Below are positions 45,668-57,779 of a DNA stretch of 64,000 nucleotides, one piece after another. The stretch covers positions 1 through 64,000 of the forward strand of contig JAKZHN010000042.1 in assembly GCA_037179335.1 (NCBI GenBank), given 5' to 3'. The notes under the pieces are model-generated. The model saw only the letters and a program-made list of their open reading frames with translations, was not told where the DNA came from and did not search any database. Position 1 is the first letter of the stretch. Each line of letters begins with the position of its first letter. The DNA is from Cyclaneusma minus (Eukaryota > Ascomycota > Leotiomycetes > Marthamycetales > Marthamycetaceae). Position numbers and translations under genes: made by a program.

Positions 45668-47140
45668 TGCAGGCTCAGCTAGCAGTAGCATGATAGCCTT
45701 GTGTCAATCGATAGCCCCAGAAACCTTTGCCACTTTGCGTGCTACCTAATGTGCCAGTAGGGGGACCTGTAAAGCGGTAATCAAGGAGCTTGTGCTTCGA
45801 TGTTGACTCTTCAGACGGCTCTCTGAGAGGGTGTGAGGTCAGGCAAGGCTTAGAAAAGATCTGGCGGAAGCTGGCATATGGAGTTATTTCTGCAAATGAT
45901 TTTCGAAGTCGAGTGGCCTATATGGCCTGATTGGAAAGCCTTGAAAAAGGATTCCTTTTCCTAAAAAGATATCCGCGGAAGTACTGGGTTCGGCTTTTTG
46001 TGTTTCCTCTTTTTGCGTTTTTGTTTTGAATTTGGAAGGGAGGTTTGTTTTTTGTGACCATCTGCATTCTTGTCAAGTAACTCAGAAACCAAGCTAAGAA
46101 GTCCCCCCCCCCCCCCAAAAAAACGGTAGCTTGACTGCTTGCGTAGATGAGCTGAATTTGTTATTTTTGTGCTTGGCTTCAACTTCGCGACTCGGCTTCT
46201 CGAAAAGGGACGAAACACCAAGTCGCCCAATCCCTTGACCTCGTAGCAAACCAGCTCCCAACTCCAGGTACTAACAAATCCTGGTCAAAACCAAGAACTT
46301 CGTAATCTCCGTCAAATTTCTCATTTATTGGTATGCGACACGCTCTTTCAACGACCTGCAAAAAACTCAAAATTGGAAGTTATAGCACCTAGAATATGCA
46401 TAGCGCCGCCTGTCGTTCTCTGGTTGGCTCATCAGCGTGGCCCCGGTACCTATAACATTTGGTGAACGAGAGGCGAGTTCAAAAAGCTAGATAGAACTCC
46501 TGAGGATGGTGGGGTAAATGTTCGATGTGCTACACAACCATTCACTGGTAAGTTTGGTTCAGAAATCGGGGATTTCGAATGGTTCGGGATCACCTAGAGG
46601 TAAGGGATGTGCTATGAACCAGATTCGCAGAACCAAGTGTGAAGCATCTTCTGAGGACACCTAAGCATTTTCATGCCAGGACGCCGAGACCGGAGGTACG
46701 ATGTGCTACAAAAGTCCCCTGGGATCCCAGTGTGTCTGCTTTATGCCGAGACCGGAGTAGACGTGCTACAAAACCGTGGTTTGGGTGTCTCAAATGCCGT
46801 TGGCGGCATTTTAGGCGTATCACAGAACGGAGACGATCATGATGACAACATCTTCTTCCTCTCTTTCGTTGTGTCCGAGAAGTTTCATTCAAGCTGAGGG
46901 TGACAATGCCTCTATGTGCGAAGAGACGCAAGCATAAAATAAAGGCGACACATTCGAAGGATAGGGGGAAAAAAGAATGCATATACTCGTATCACCCTTG
47001 ATACTGCCAATAGCCTGTAAACGCCGCCCAGCAAAGCAAAGCCAAGGCAGTCCACCACTACCAGCGATCTGTTTCGAGAGCGGGGGATATCCATTACATC
47101 TGCCGATTGAGGTACATGTAGCCCGGCCAGAGATCATGGC
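45668..47140. other. Intergenic with homopolymer and short repeats
   Basis: About 1.5 kb between convergent genes, without a supported gene. A run of 14 C followed by 7 A lies at 46103-46123. Three copies of a GATGTGCTACAAAA-like phrase lie at about 46,515, 46,700 and 46,760, two of them within a repeated GAGACCGGAG context. The right end is the pol12 3' flank. Confidence 0.55.
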
Positions 47141-49334
47141 TTAGATTCTGATGATATCGACCCTTGCCCTCTCAAACAAGTTGTTCGCAACGTCCTTCTT
47201 TTGGCTCTTCTCCTCATCCGACAACTCCCTTGCATGTATCGTCAACCTCGCATACGTGCCGGCAGCTTTCCTCTTAGACAGCAGCCCAGGATTAACAACC
47301 AACACGTTTTCCACAATCTAAAGTCCACGAGTCAGCACTTCTCTCAAGCATGCAGAGACATTCTCTTCAACAGAGTAGCGGAGGATTTCTCATCTTACCT
47401 TCACAAACGGAGGCATAGTACTAGGCACAACCAACAAATCCGGCCTAACATTCAACATCTCTCCCAACTTTCCATACCCCACATCGAGCATCGCGCCCGT
47501 CGCCAGGCCCTCCTCCGTCCCAGTCCTCTGCAACGCACTTCTATCCATACTAGGAAACAGCGGAAAATAACTCCGCTGTTCGATCAAGTATCTCGATAAC
47601 CTCGCCTCCCAGTCGAGCTTCGGACGACTGACCGTCTCTGACTGTTTGAGCTCGTACAAAATGTCTTGAGAGGTAATGCCAGCGATCATCTCGTTCAGGG
47701 AGATGGTCATTGGGTTTCCGACGATTTTGACGGCTTTGGGGAGTGCGAGGGCTTTGCGCGGGAAAGGCTCTTGTGGCCAGGAGACATGGGCACTGAGGGC
47801 GTCGCGGACGGAGGGGATTAGGAGGATGGTTATGTGGGGGACGGCGTTGGCGAGGCGGTGGAAGATGGGTGAGATTAGGTACTTGAATACGGTGGAGAGC
47901 GTGGCGGTGTCGGGTTCCTTGAGGGCTTCGTCGGGTAGGTCAAAGTCACCAGTGGCAACTAAGGGATGGTCAATATCAAGGAAGGGACCTGTCAAAATGA
48001 GAGCGTCGGCGTAGGAATCCGCTGCTTGGCTGCAGAGAGCGTGGAGAGGCTCGAAATCTAGGTTGTCATCTGCTGTGTAAGGACCAGATGCAACCAGGAT
48101 GCTGAGAGGCGCTGGCTCGGTGTCTGAATCCATAGCATCAGGTCCGCCTCGTAGCTTCTGCTTGTAGCCATCGAGGGTCTCTGGAGAGGCAGCTGCGACG
48201 GGAAGTAAAGGGGGTTCTAGGATCTCGCTGGCCACGAATTCATGTCCTGAAGTGTTGATGCCACGGAGTGCAACAATCTGACCAGGAAAAAATTGATAGT
48301 GCGAAATCGAGCCCATCTTGAGAGGATTGCGTAGTCCAGCACCCATGCGTCGAGAACTTTCGAGGACCAGGGACGCTGGATTCAGCTTTCCTTCTAGGGA
48401 GTCGGAGGCTATGCGGCCAACTGCGACTATTTCATTAGTACTCCGGGCAGCGGCGCTCCCAAAGGCTGAGTAGTCAAGCTTGTGCTCTTCTCGTATTAGA
48501 AGCATGAATTCGTCTATCCGATCATCAAGAACCTCCGAAGCTTCGGATGTCTTCATTGCCATTGGCTTGTACGACAGTTTCTTCATCTCCGCATTCGCAG
48601 TGAGCTTAATGCGTGCTTCGCCATAAGGGGCAATCGGAGGATCTGGTAGTGCGAGGTGCTCATTGAAGTATGACAGGGTAACCCCAGGGTCTGGACGGTC
48701 GTTGAAGGACGTAGCCCTGAGTCTTGTTAATATAATCCAGCCGTGTTTCAGGCTAGACTTACGGCGCGCTGAAGACGTTCTGCTTGCTCCCAGATTGGTT
48801 CGAAGTGCCGAGGCCGAGAGGGCTGCTCATCGGCTCTGCCTTAGTTTTTGATATAGATGGGGTTTCGTAGGGGGCGGCCCGTCGCTTCGCTGTGCCATTC
48901 GTTCTTGCAGAGCCGGGCTTGGGGGTATTTGGCAGAATCCCATCAATCCTGCAACATCAGTTAGCATACTGGCTCTGGGCTCTTAAACTCGACCCGACTC
49001 ACATCCCAAACATATCGCCAGCGTTGTTCACATTCCGAGGCGTCGCTACTCCGCGTTTCTCGGCATTTCGAACATGGACCTTGGCTCGGTTTTCTCTCTC
49101 CAACCCATCCTGGATATCTTTCTTGAGTGCCCTTGCCGTCTCAATGTTCAATCGCATGTCATTCGCGCCCATCTTCATGCTGTAGGACTCCCATTTGTAG
49201 AACAGCTCCTGCGGATCGATCGAGTGCAGGCGCATAATGGACTGTAGTTCTCCGAGGACATCCGGCTCCAGCCTCGAGTCTGGAGGCTGAGCAAAGCGCG
49301 CATTCAGCTCATCAACGGTAGCCATGTCGGACAT
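47141..49334 (-). CDS. pol12: DNA polymerase alpha subunit B
   Basis: Four exons on the minus strand (49334-49003, 48948-48763, 48716-47399, 47317-47141) give 670 residues. The N-terminal helical domain (VDELNARFAQPPDSRLEPDV, ELQSIMRLHSIDPQELFYKW) and the C-terminal phosphoesterase-like and OB regions (FFPGQIVALRGINTSG, ILVASGPYT, ALILTGPFLDIDHPLV, ITILLIPSVRDA, VGNPMTISLNEM, DLLVVPSTMPPFVK) are all in family order. The subunit couples primase-polymerase alpha to the replication fork and has lost phosphatase activity in all eukaryotes. The last exon ends NNLFERARVDIIRI. Introns are 46-81 nt, GT-AG. Confidence 0.94.
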
Positions 49335-50093
49335 GTTGGCGGTGTTGGATCTTCGGAAGTGGTGCTGGTGATGTTTTCGCGATGCGGTGTCTTGGGAGAC
49401 GCGACAGGACGCGTAAATGAGTTTCAGGGGCGTGGGCGCAGCAATTTTGCTTCCGGGTACTGCAAAGCTAAATCCGACGACATGCAAAAGCCTCACCTTC
49501 TCAACACCACGAAAGTTTACGACTGATGAGGGATGACTCGAAGTCGGGTCGCAGTCACTCCTAAAGGGCTCATCTTTTGCCAGAACTTGTTTGCCATCAC
49601 AAGTGTCGACTATCTACACCATTGTTGCCATGTTGGCCCTTCATCGCCGGCCCAAGTCTGTCCAATCAGCATGTATCACTGTTTACATACTGTACGAAGT
49701 ACTTTTTCACTTGGTCGGCATCACATTTGGACTTCATTTCTGGTGCATAGCTTGATTTGAGGTTCAATCTAGGTACACCGGCTGTTGCTTGCTCGCCCAG
49801 TTTCATTCCCTAGCCATGGTGATTGGTGCTCAGCAAGCCGGATCGTTCCAACCACTCTCCCTGAAAAGACAACGGAAGCATGATGCAGCAAGTAAGCGCT
49901 TCTCAGTCCCGGCTGTTGACCAAACATCAAGACTCCGATGACTGTCGAGTTGCAGGGCCATGATGGGGCCCCATCGTCTTGCAGAGTATGACGACCGAGT
50001 AGTAGGAGATCGAGAGATTCGAAGGCTTCTGAGTGAGTAACGCGCAGGATGCAGCATGCAAATTGGAGCTTTCGGCAAGATCCAAGTGGCTGC
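49335..50093. other. Intergenic, no gene seen
   Basis: About 760 bases between the pol12 start and the end of the frameshifted F-box-like gene. It must include the pol12 promoter. Frames here lack coding character. Confidence 0.5.
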
Positions 50094-51199
50094 TCAGTTC
50101 TGGCGATCCCTGGAGCTACCCTGTATCTCGACACGATTGCCCCGCTTACGCATGGCCTTGGCGAGGGCAGTCCTCATGTTCGCAGGAGCCACCCTTGCAA
50201 GGTCATTTCGAAGGAGATTCAATGCCTTTCGAGCATCTGGGCACTGTTCGACGTGGAGCCGGAATTTCTGTTCAGAGAACCACACCTTGTGACAAGATGA
50301 TCTCCAAGCACCGGCGCAATACTTGCAAGCTATATGCCTTGGTCGCAGGTCTTCTCGCTTTTGTTGTAGACTGGAAAGGGTACCATAGACATAAAGCGGT
50401 ACGTGTTTTCGTAAACCATCATAGGCCAGAAGAGTTTGCGGTTCTTACGATCCTGGTTGTCCACAGCGTTGGTCACCTTCTTCGGGATGCGGCCATAGCG
50501 GAGGGCTATGTCGTTCAGAAGGGGGGCTAGTTGGACCACCCTGACACTTCCTGGAGTGTCGCACCGCTCCGAGTACCTGCCCGGAAGCACATGCAGGACA
50601 TGTAGTTCGTTCTTGGCTTCTGCGCTCAAACCAAAGTACTTCACCGCGGTGCTCAGTGCCATGACCCGGTTATCCTCAGACTCGCAGCCGCATTTGAGGC
50701 AAGTTCTCTCACAAGTCCAAAGATGGAGCATGAAGCCTGGTTCGCCACAGGTAGTGCAATTGGGTTTCTCGAACTCGGTGAGGATGTCGTTGATGGAATG
50801 TTTGATGGCCATGTTCGTCATGAGCATTGCTCTGATGGTGTCTGGCGAGTGTTCGAAGATCTGCTTGTAGGAAGGCAGAGTGTCGATCAGGGCTCGGACA
50901 GTAGAGTTGGTGGCTCTCATGTTGGTCAAGGTCTGCAGGTCGCACCGGTCAAGCATCATCTGAACGACCTCGAGGGAGAATGCGCGTAGTTTGCCGACAT
51001 GATCGAACCAAGCTGTCAGGTCGGTAGGGCGAGTATCGCGCTTGAGTTGGCCATTGTCAAGGCGGGTTTTTTTGGTAGCAGATGCGATAAGATTGGGCCA
51101 TCCTGGGAAATTGACATTGGCGACAATGCGCGCACAAATGGTCCCGTCGACGCTCAGTAGTTCGACTTCGCGTGGGCTCAAAGCTTCAGAAGTCGACAT
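50094..51199 (-). pseudogene. F-box-like Cys-rich protein, frameshifted paralog
   Basis: The minus strand gives MSTSEALSPREVELLSVDG and an F-box-like region (FSLEVVQMMLDRCDLQTLTN), a cysteine cluster (CTTCGEPG, CERTCLKC), then PMMVYENTYRF and VPFPVYNKSEK before a stop at 50330. The next frame carries on without a start (RPRHIACKYCAGAW, KFRLHVEQCPDARK) to a stop at 50094. Comparison with the intact paralog at 52648-53700 (FPHYNPRQ, then GLLCAACHKW) shows that the two parts belong together, so one base is gained or lost near 50,350-50,370, at an AAAA run. The restored length would be about 360 residues against 350 in the paralog. A sequencing error or an unseen intron is possible. Confidence 0.7.
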
Positions 51200-52647
51200 G
51201 CTTGCGAACTTTCGTGGCGCGGGAATGATTGCGCGTTGAGTGAAGTCGGACGGCGAGTCTGAGTTTCCGAGCGGGATGTTCAGAAGGCCGGGTATCTTTC
51301 GGGGCAGATACCTAGATGTGGCGGAGACAGATTTGTGTGTTTTGGTGAAGCATGTGCTGAGAATCGCGGAATCGCAGCGCGGACGCGGGTTGCAAGGCGG
51401 CTCTAAAAGAGAAATTTTACGAAAGCGAGCACACGTGACATGCTGCTCCTCCGCCGTCTTCGTTCGTCAAGTTCACGTGCACCAAATTTACCACGTTACT
51501 GGGAATCAGTTGATTACATGTAACTAATCACCATCCCAGTACTCACAACTGTCCAACGGAATCCTGCTGACCATCGAACTTGAGCTTCTTGGTTAGGCTA
51601 TGTAACTGCGTGTAATTTTCTATACCCTGTCTTCTGGGCAAGTGCTGGATTCATCCATAGAAGAGAGCTCCTCAACTCCTTCCTGAGCCAACTTTCCAGC
51701 TGAATATATACGCTTCTGAGAGAACTGTTTGCTGGTAGCGGGGAATTACCGATGAATGTTTCCTGCAATAATCAAACAAGAAACCAGTGAGCTACATCCC
51801 ATTTGCTGTTTCCAGACTCTATTTGCTAGCCTTGTTAGGTTCAGCTTGAATAATAGTCATCAAAGGAAGTTCCAATTGTACATATGTTCCTGAGTCTGAA
51901 TGAAATGTTTTGGCATTCGGCGTTCTTAATTACTGGGGATATTCCCAACCCCTGTCAAATTATCCAGCACATTCATAAGATGATAAGTATTGAGGACAGC
52001 CCTGGAAATTGAGAGGACCAGCTTTACATTTGCTACTAGCCTGACTTATTTATATGAACTTTGGAATCTACGGCTCGTATACAGGCCTTTCTTTGGTCCC
52101 ACCCCCTGAAATCCTGCTGCCTTCAATACATGCCCGCAGCCTCATGGTCACATATCCTCCCCTCCCTCGATCACCGCAACCATCTTCACCATTGATCGCA
52201 AGCCCAAACTGGGTACTCAAGGTCTCTGTTACAAGGAGCTGGGCAGAGCCCGCTGGGCCTGAAAAATCACAAGTGAAGACTGAAACAACTAAATTCAGGA
52301 GAGAAGAAAGACGCAAGGAGAGCCTGAGATGAATATATCAACATACAAAGCGCTAGCGCTAGCGTGTAAACAACAAGGCCCTAAGGCTGCAAGGCAAACC
52401 AGGCGCTACAGCCGTAACAGTCTCCGTCCGCCCATCTCCATCCGCGTCGCTGCGTGTCTTCCACTGAGCCACATCCTCCGACCGCATCTCTCTTGCTCCG
52501 GCTTTACAGCTGTAGCCACTCTCAACAAACCACCTCCGTCCACGTCGCTCGTCGTCTCACGCTGAGCCGCATCTGCCGGCCGCATCCTCTTCCTTGATCG
52601 TGCGACTACAAGCTTCCAGCCCTCACCTTCACTCGGCCGCCATCACA
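51200..52647. promoter_or_regulatory. Intergenic between head-to-head paralogs
   Basis: About 1.45 kb between the divergent starts of the two F-box-like genes. The 51.5-52.0 kb part is AT-richer. The last 300 bases hold an imperfect CT-rich direct repeat (CCGTCCGCCCATCTCCATCCGCGTCGCTGC-like and CCTCCGTCCACGTCGCTCG-like phrases, each followed by CTGAGCC-CATC). No gene is seen. Confidence 0.5.
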
Positions 52648-53700
52648 ATGTCGTCGGCGGTGACTCTTGTACCAAATTTCCCGGACCTCATGTTCACGGC
52701 GCCTGCCAACGAGCTGACCCAGCACCTCATCTCGGGTCCCGGCCTGAAATTGCGCATCCCACTTGATAATGGTCGACATGAGATGAGTGCGCAGAGTCTC
52801 GACAAGCTCAAGGACCTCATGGAGCATATGGGTGTCTTCAAGAAGTTCTCCCGCGAGATACTGGATGCAATCCTCAATGCCTGCGATCTTGAGACCCTCA
52901 CCACCTTTAGAGCCGTCAGTTGGAGCGCCCGCCACGCTGTGGACACACTGCAATCCTACAATGCGGTTTTCGCGTTCTCTCCCCACGCTATCCGCGCCCT
53001 CCTCGCCACCGGCACCGCCAAGTCTTTCACGGCTGAGGATATGTACAAGGCGCTTCGTTCTGAAATGTGTTTCTCCTGTGGCTTTCCAGGCTTCCTCCTC
53101 GATGTACTCAGCTGCCAGAGGGCATGTTTCCGTTGCACGTGGCTGTGCGATGAGCTTTTCAACGAGACGCCTGGTGCAGCGAAGAAGAACCTCGGCTTGA
53201 CCAAGAGCCAGGTGGCCGAGCTTCCCACTGCTCGACTCATACCCGGTCGCTACTACGAGGGCACACAGCTGAAGACCACGAAAAAGACTGTCTGGGTCTC
53301 ACTCGTTCGCTCCTCGCCCAAGTACTCGTTCAACCGCGCCAACTTCATCTACAACTGGACCACCCGGCAACAGCCGCCTCTTCGACACACGCGTTTCGCC
53401 ACGTCGATCTCCTTTCCTCACTACAATCCACGCCAACAAATTTTCAGTCCAGGCTTGCTGTGCGCGGCTTGTCACAAATGGGGCGAACTGAGGCGGAAGA
53501 TTATGTTATCTAAGACGAATTGCCCAAATATGCCTCAGGGTCACGCGTGGTGGGGTACCATGTTCTCCCCGAAGGGCTTTGTGGATCACTATTACCAGTG
53601 CGATGCGTCAAAGAAAGCAAAGAAGAGGTTTTTGCAAGGTCATGGGGATTTCGTAGGCATTGCAGAGGCCGCCGAGCACTGCTTTTTCAAGGGAGGCTGA
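52648..53700 (+). CDS. F-box-like Cys-rich protein, intact paralog
   Basis: A single 350-residue frame starting MSSAVTLVPNFPDLMFTAPA. An F-box-like helical segment is visible (FSREILDAILNACDLETLTT, then FRAVSWSARHAVDTL). It is followed by the cluster CFSCGFPG and CQRACFRCTWLC and by a late pair CAACHKW with downstream H and C (DHYYQC), so one or two zinc sites are likely. Expanded families of this plan are common in Leotiomycetes and Sordariomycetes and are thought to be ubiquitin-ligase adaptors, but the substrate is unknown. It shares the domain plan and many positions with the minus-strand copy at 50-51.2 kb. Confidence 0.75.
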   Translation: MSSAVTLVPNFPDLMFTAPANELTQHLISGPGLKLRIPLDNGRHEMSAQSLDKLKDLMEHMGVFKKFSREILDAILNACDLETLTTFRAVSWSARHAVDTLQSYNAVFAFSPHAIRALLATGTAKSFTAEDMYKALRSEMCFSCGFPGFLLDVLSCQRACFRCTWLCDELFNETPGAAKKNLGLTKSQVAELPTARLIPGRYYEGTQLKTTKKTVWVSLVRSSPKYSFNRANFIYNWTTRQQPPLRHTRFATSISFPHYNPRQQIFSPGLLCAACHKWGELRRKIMLSKTNCPNMPQGHAWWGTMFSPKGFVDHYYQCDASKKAKKRFLQGHGDFVGIAEAAEHCFFKGG

Positions 53701-53940
53701 AAGGAGGGAAACACTATCTTGCAGGGCCCAGTCGTCAGAGAGATCTATCCGGGGAAAGGATGTCTCGGTTCGGGAGTATGGCAGAGGCATCCCTTGACGA
53801 CTTTCTCAGGAGCTGAAGAGGAGTGGAAGCTTCCTGATAGGTGGCATGGGGCCGACTTGCGAGCCTTCTTAGATTCAGACCTGAGTAAAAAGACATGACC
53901 TCTCGTCCATATCAAGGCTCTTTTCGGAAATCGCGTGTAC

Positions 53941-54095
53941 TAATCGGTGCTAATTTGTTGCTATCCAAGAAAGATTCCAGGGTCTCATGAAGTTTAAGAA
54001 CTAAGAAGTAGGGCACAGTCCTTCATCTTGTCAAAGCAATGTGACCAGGTACAAGAATTATATCTTCTCGGAGATTAGTTTACGATATTCAGGCT
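53941..54095 (+). repeat. Dispersed repeat, copy 1
   Basis: This 155-base segment matches the reverse complement of 60134-60289 closely, with shared phrases TTGTTGCTATCCAAGA, TCTCATGAAG, TTAAGAACTAAGAAGT, CAAAGCAATGT, TATATCTTC and GGTTTACG/AGTTTACG. It starts about 240 bases after the intact F-box-like gene. No coding frame spans it. Confidence 0.85.
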
Positions 54096-54402
54096 CGGTC
54101 CAGTCAGCTGGGTATCAGACTTTGGATGTCTACGACTTTGGTCACAAGAAGCATGGGCAGAGTATAGGGGTTAAGTCCACATGTCTTTTACCTACATACC
54201 CTATGGCAAAATTCGCAGCCCTATCCTTCCCAGACACTACGTGACAAGTCTTCTCATCTTCCAGTCAGCGTCCCAGACACTGTCTGACAGATCCTCTCAC
54301 TTTCCACTCTTCGTCCCGGATCCCGAAGCACCATCAGTCGCGCCTGTATTACTGTTCTCCCCTTCCATATAAATGTCTACTATGTGGCTCGTGGGATGTG
54401 TC

Positions 54403-54585
54403 CTATTGTTCTGAGAGCCGCGGCCCGCTGCGGAGAGCTGTTTGTCCTCGGCATCGGTTCTTATTCTCACGAAGTCGAGACCGGTGGGCTTCTTGCGCCT
54501 TTCCAGGGTCTTCGGCGGCTTTCGTCATCTGAGCAGCCTCGCTCTCGCTGATGCCTAGGCGGTGGTAGGTTTCTTCGCGAGACAT
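54403..54585 (-). CDS. Small hypothetical protein
   Basis: A 60-codon frame on the minus strand, charged and alanine-rich (MSREETYHRLGISESEAAQM start). It has a helical, ordered look at the N-terminus and no membrane segment. Spacing and codon use give no strong support, and no homologue is recognised. It could be the first exon of a longer gene or chance. Confidence 0.3.
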   Translation of the reverse strand: MSREETYHRLGISESEAAQMTKAAEDPGKAQEAHRSRLRENKNRCRGQTALRSGPRLSEQ

Positions 54586-56206
54586 GATGTGGGAATCGGA
54601 GCTGAATGGATTGTGATCGGTGGACTGCGTCTCTGAACTGACTCTCGACTTGAAAGATTCACAAGTGGGACGAAGTGAGAGTTATACTTGTAGCCCCGGC
54701 CCCTATCTCTGCGAAGGAGTCATTCATCAATCCCCTTCTCAAGCTGTCACAGTGTTGGTTACTGTGTGAAGTACCTAAGTATCTGCCGCCGAGAATATTC
54801 AAGATAACGGGATTCCGGTTTCCAACTAACAACGAAGTCATGTCTAGGCAACAGTAGACGCTCGCGCATTGGTCTCGGCTCTCGAAGTGACCTCAGCGAC
54901 GACTTCATCACACTGCAAGGTTGCCTGTACATGCGACGAGCACGGAGGTGTTAGTTAGCAGGGCTGCAGGAAGCAGGATCCGTAGCATAAGTCCGGGAAA
55001 CACCTCACGCATCATACGAGCCTGGAATAAAAGCTGCGTCTGTGACTCAACAGTCTCCCACCTTTACCCAGTAACATTCCAGACACAGTAACAGTCATGG
55101 GAGAGCTGGCTTCCGCCACTATTAAGGTACCTAAGGTATACAAACCCAAGATCATGGTTTCTGACTAGGTAAGTATTCGGTAACGTGAACTTTAGAACTG
55201 AGCATCCTAAATGGTTATGGACCTGGTACCATTTGAGAGAGCACTCAGTAAGGCTGTTATAAGGCAATCTATTTAGTTTCTAATTTCTAAAGGCGAGCAG
55301 TGTTCAGGAAAGATATGGATCTGAAAATATCATATCCGCAAATATTTTTCCAGATGTAGCTCAATATCGAAACTCAGCAGCCCCAAAAGCAATTCCGAAT
55401 TAGTAATTGAGATATAACCATGGTTGGCTAGCTCGGTATACACAGATATATCTGAGGACTCTTCGACTCCAAATATTTCTAGATACGGTACACTGAGGTG
55501 AGTTATAGCTTACTACACCGTTAAGGTTGAGAACTTTTATGCACTGAATCCATGAACTCCAACGCTGTATTGGTAAGCTAGGTATAACCTGGCACTTTCG
55601 AAAATGAGAAACAAAAATACAAGGCTGTAAAGAATTGAATCTTTGAAATTACCTTAGTAAGAAAGCCTCCAAGTCTTGAATCCTATTGCTTGTAAATGAC
55701 CTTTGATACAACAGTGCGTGTCCCACCCCCAAAAAATGAATATAGCCTTGCCCTTACGATAGCGAAAATATACCGTTTAAAATTCTTTTGATCTCAAAAC
55801 TCCCAAAATACGTGTGTCATTTGCGCGCGTGGGGGAGAGTGGGGCACGCAGGTATTTTGGGGGGGTGTTAGTTGAGGCGAAACATGGCTGGCGCTTAAGC
55901 CAGGGCTACGTCGGCACAGCGGCACGCTGTGACGCTGGTGCCAGCCTCGCGGTACCTCACTGGGGCCTTTCATTTGTCACTTTGTGTGATCTTCCTCACA
56001 TCCTGCATTATCATAAGCTATCAAGGGTGGACCGTAGAGCGCTATCATGTTTTTCTGCAAGCTGTTGTGTCTCACCGTGATAGGGTACTGATGCCTGACC
56101 TGTCCGCCTCTCGATGCCCTTCCTAGAACACCACTTCCTCTCTGGCGTTTGTTGAGCATTTGTTCGGTCTCAATTTTCGCCAGTGTGCACTCCTGATAAC
56201 TTGCAA
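54586..56206. other. Intergenic, AT-richer, no gene seen
   Basis: About 1.6 kb before the APH pseudogene. The part 55.05-55.80 kb is clearly AT-richer than the gene regions, with many stops in all frames, and may be old mobile-element DNA. Nothing recognisable remains. Confidence 0.5.
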
Positions 56207-57627
56207 ATGGATTACGACGATGAGGCATGGGACCGCTCCACCGAGATCTGCGATGCCTGGTGGAAGTCTCTGAATCTCAACCAGGGGAAGTTTCTGTATG
56301 ACAATGTCATGCTCGTAAAAAAAACATCGACAGGGTATCCATCAAGATCTATTGACCCTGAAATCAGGATTCTATAACACGCTGCTTCGGGTCGACTTCG
56401 AAGATGGCGGCTGGGCCCTCATACGTTATCCAAAACCTGGACGGATCGCTTTTCCCGAAGAGAAGGTCCGCAATGAGGTCTCGGTCTCGCGTCTACTCAA
56501 TGACAAGACTGCCATCCCAGTTCCATTCGTCTACCACTCGGGTCCGAGAGAAGAGGCTCCATCTGAAGCCGGACCCTATATCATTATGGACTGGATCAAG
56601 CACGAGACGAACTACGGTGAGGTCTTGGAATGTCCTGACCTTGAGCCGGGCACGCGAAAATACCTCAACCCTAGATTCCCCCACGATGAGCTGGTCAGTG
56701 TGTATCGAGAGATGTCCAAAGTTCTGTTGGAAATGTCCAAGTTCTCGTTCGACAAGATTGGCTCTGTGGAAGAAACTTCAGACGGAGAGTGGAATGTCAC
56801 TCGGCGTCCCCTGACCATGAACATGAACGAGCTTATCCGTGTCGCCAGCGCACCTGTCGATTCCCCAGAGCTCCCTACGACAACCTTTTCTTCGTCAACG
56901 GACTACTTTGTCGCTCTAGCCGACATGCATCTGCTTCAGTTGAAACACCAAACAAACTCCTGTTTCGTCCGCGGATGATTGCAGGCGGAAATACGTCGCT
57001 CGAAAGCTCTTCAGGAAACTCGCAGCAGAAGGCCGCCTCACCTCACACTTCTGCGCTAGCCCTTCGGAAGAAGAGCCAAAGCCGTTCAGACTCTTCTGTG
57101 ACGATTTCCGCCCTGGCAATGTGCTTGTGGATGCAGAGCATAAGATTTCAGGCGTTGCGGATTGGGAGTTCACGTATGCGGCGCCAGCAGAATTTACGTA
57201 TGTGCCGCCGTGGTGAATCTTAATAGAGACACCGGATAATTGGCCTGATGACTTGGATAGCTTTACGACCGTGTACAACCTGATCTTGGAATTCCTTTTC
57301 CGGGGGATGGGGGAGGCGGAAGACGAAATGATTGAACAGGGAAGACTAAGGGAGGAAGAGAGGTTGAGTGTGAAAATGAAGGAGTGCTGGGAGAATGGCC
57401 TGTTCTGGGTAGTTTATGCGGCGAGGAATAGCTGGGCTTTTGACTTGATTTACTGGGGGAAGTTGGACGAGTTGTTCTTTGGGGAAAGGGGTGAAGGAGA
57501 GAAGAGCTGGGAGAAGAGGTTAGAGATATTAGGAGATGGCGAGAGGGATTCCATGGAGAAGTTTGTCGAGGAGAAGATGGCCCATACCATTGAAGAGAAG
57601 GCACAGGTGAAGGATTCGGGTGAATGA
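56207..57627 (+). pseudogene. Aminoglycoside phosphotransferase family pseudogene
   Basis: Three frames must be combined to read a fungal APH/choline-kinase-like protein of about 470 residues. The first runs MDYDDEAWDRSTEICDAWWK to an A8 run at about 56,318; one A too many sends it out of frame. The second frame gives KSGFYNTLLRVDFEDGGWAL, GRIAFPEEKVRNEVSV and YIIMDWI, ending at 56976. A second shift near 56,950 leads to FCDDFRPGNVLV and ISGVADWEF, the Brenner-type catalytic Asp and the metal-binding DWE. A TGA at 57214 replaces the expected second Trp of PPWW, after which the frame stays open to 57627. These kinases are often expanded in ascomycetes; substrates are mostly unknown. Two shifts plus a stop indicate a dead gene. 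Confidence 0.85.
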
Positions 57628-57779
57628 GGGTCATGGGACAGATCACAGAATTAAATTGAGGGTGTAGATATAAGGATGACTAGAAGAGAACCACGATGCC
57701 ACTTAAGAGTAGGATAAATCCAAATAAGTGTGAGCAATCTGAGATATTAGAATAAACCTGGATGATGACAAGAACCTAG

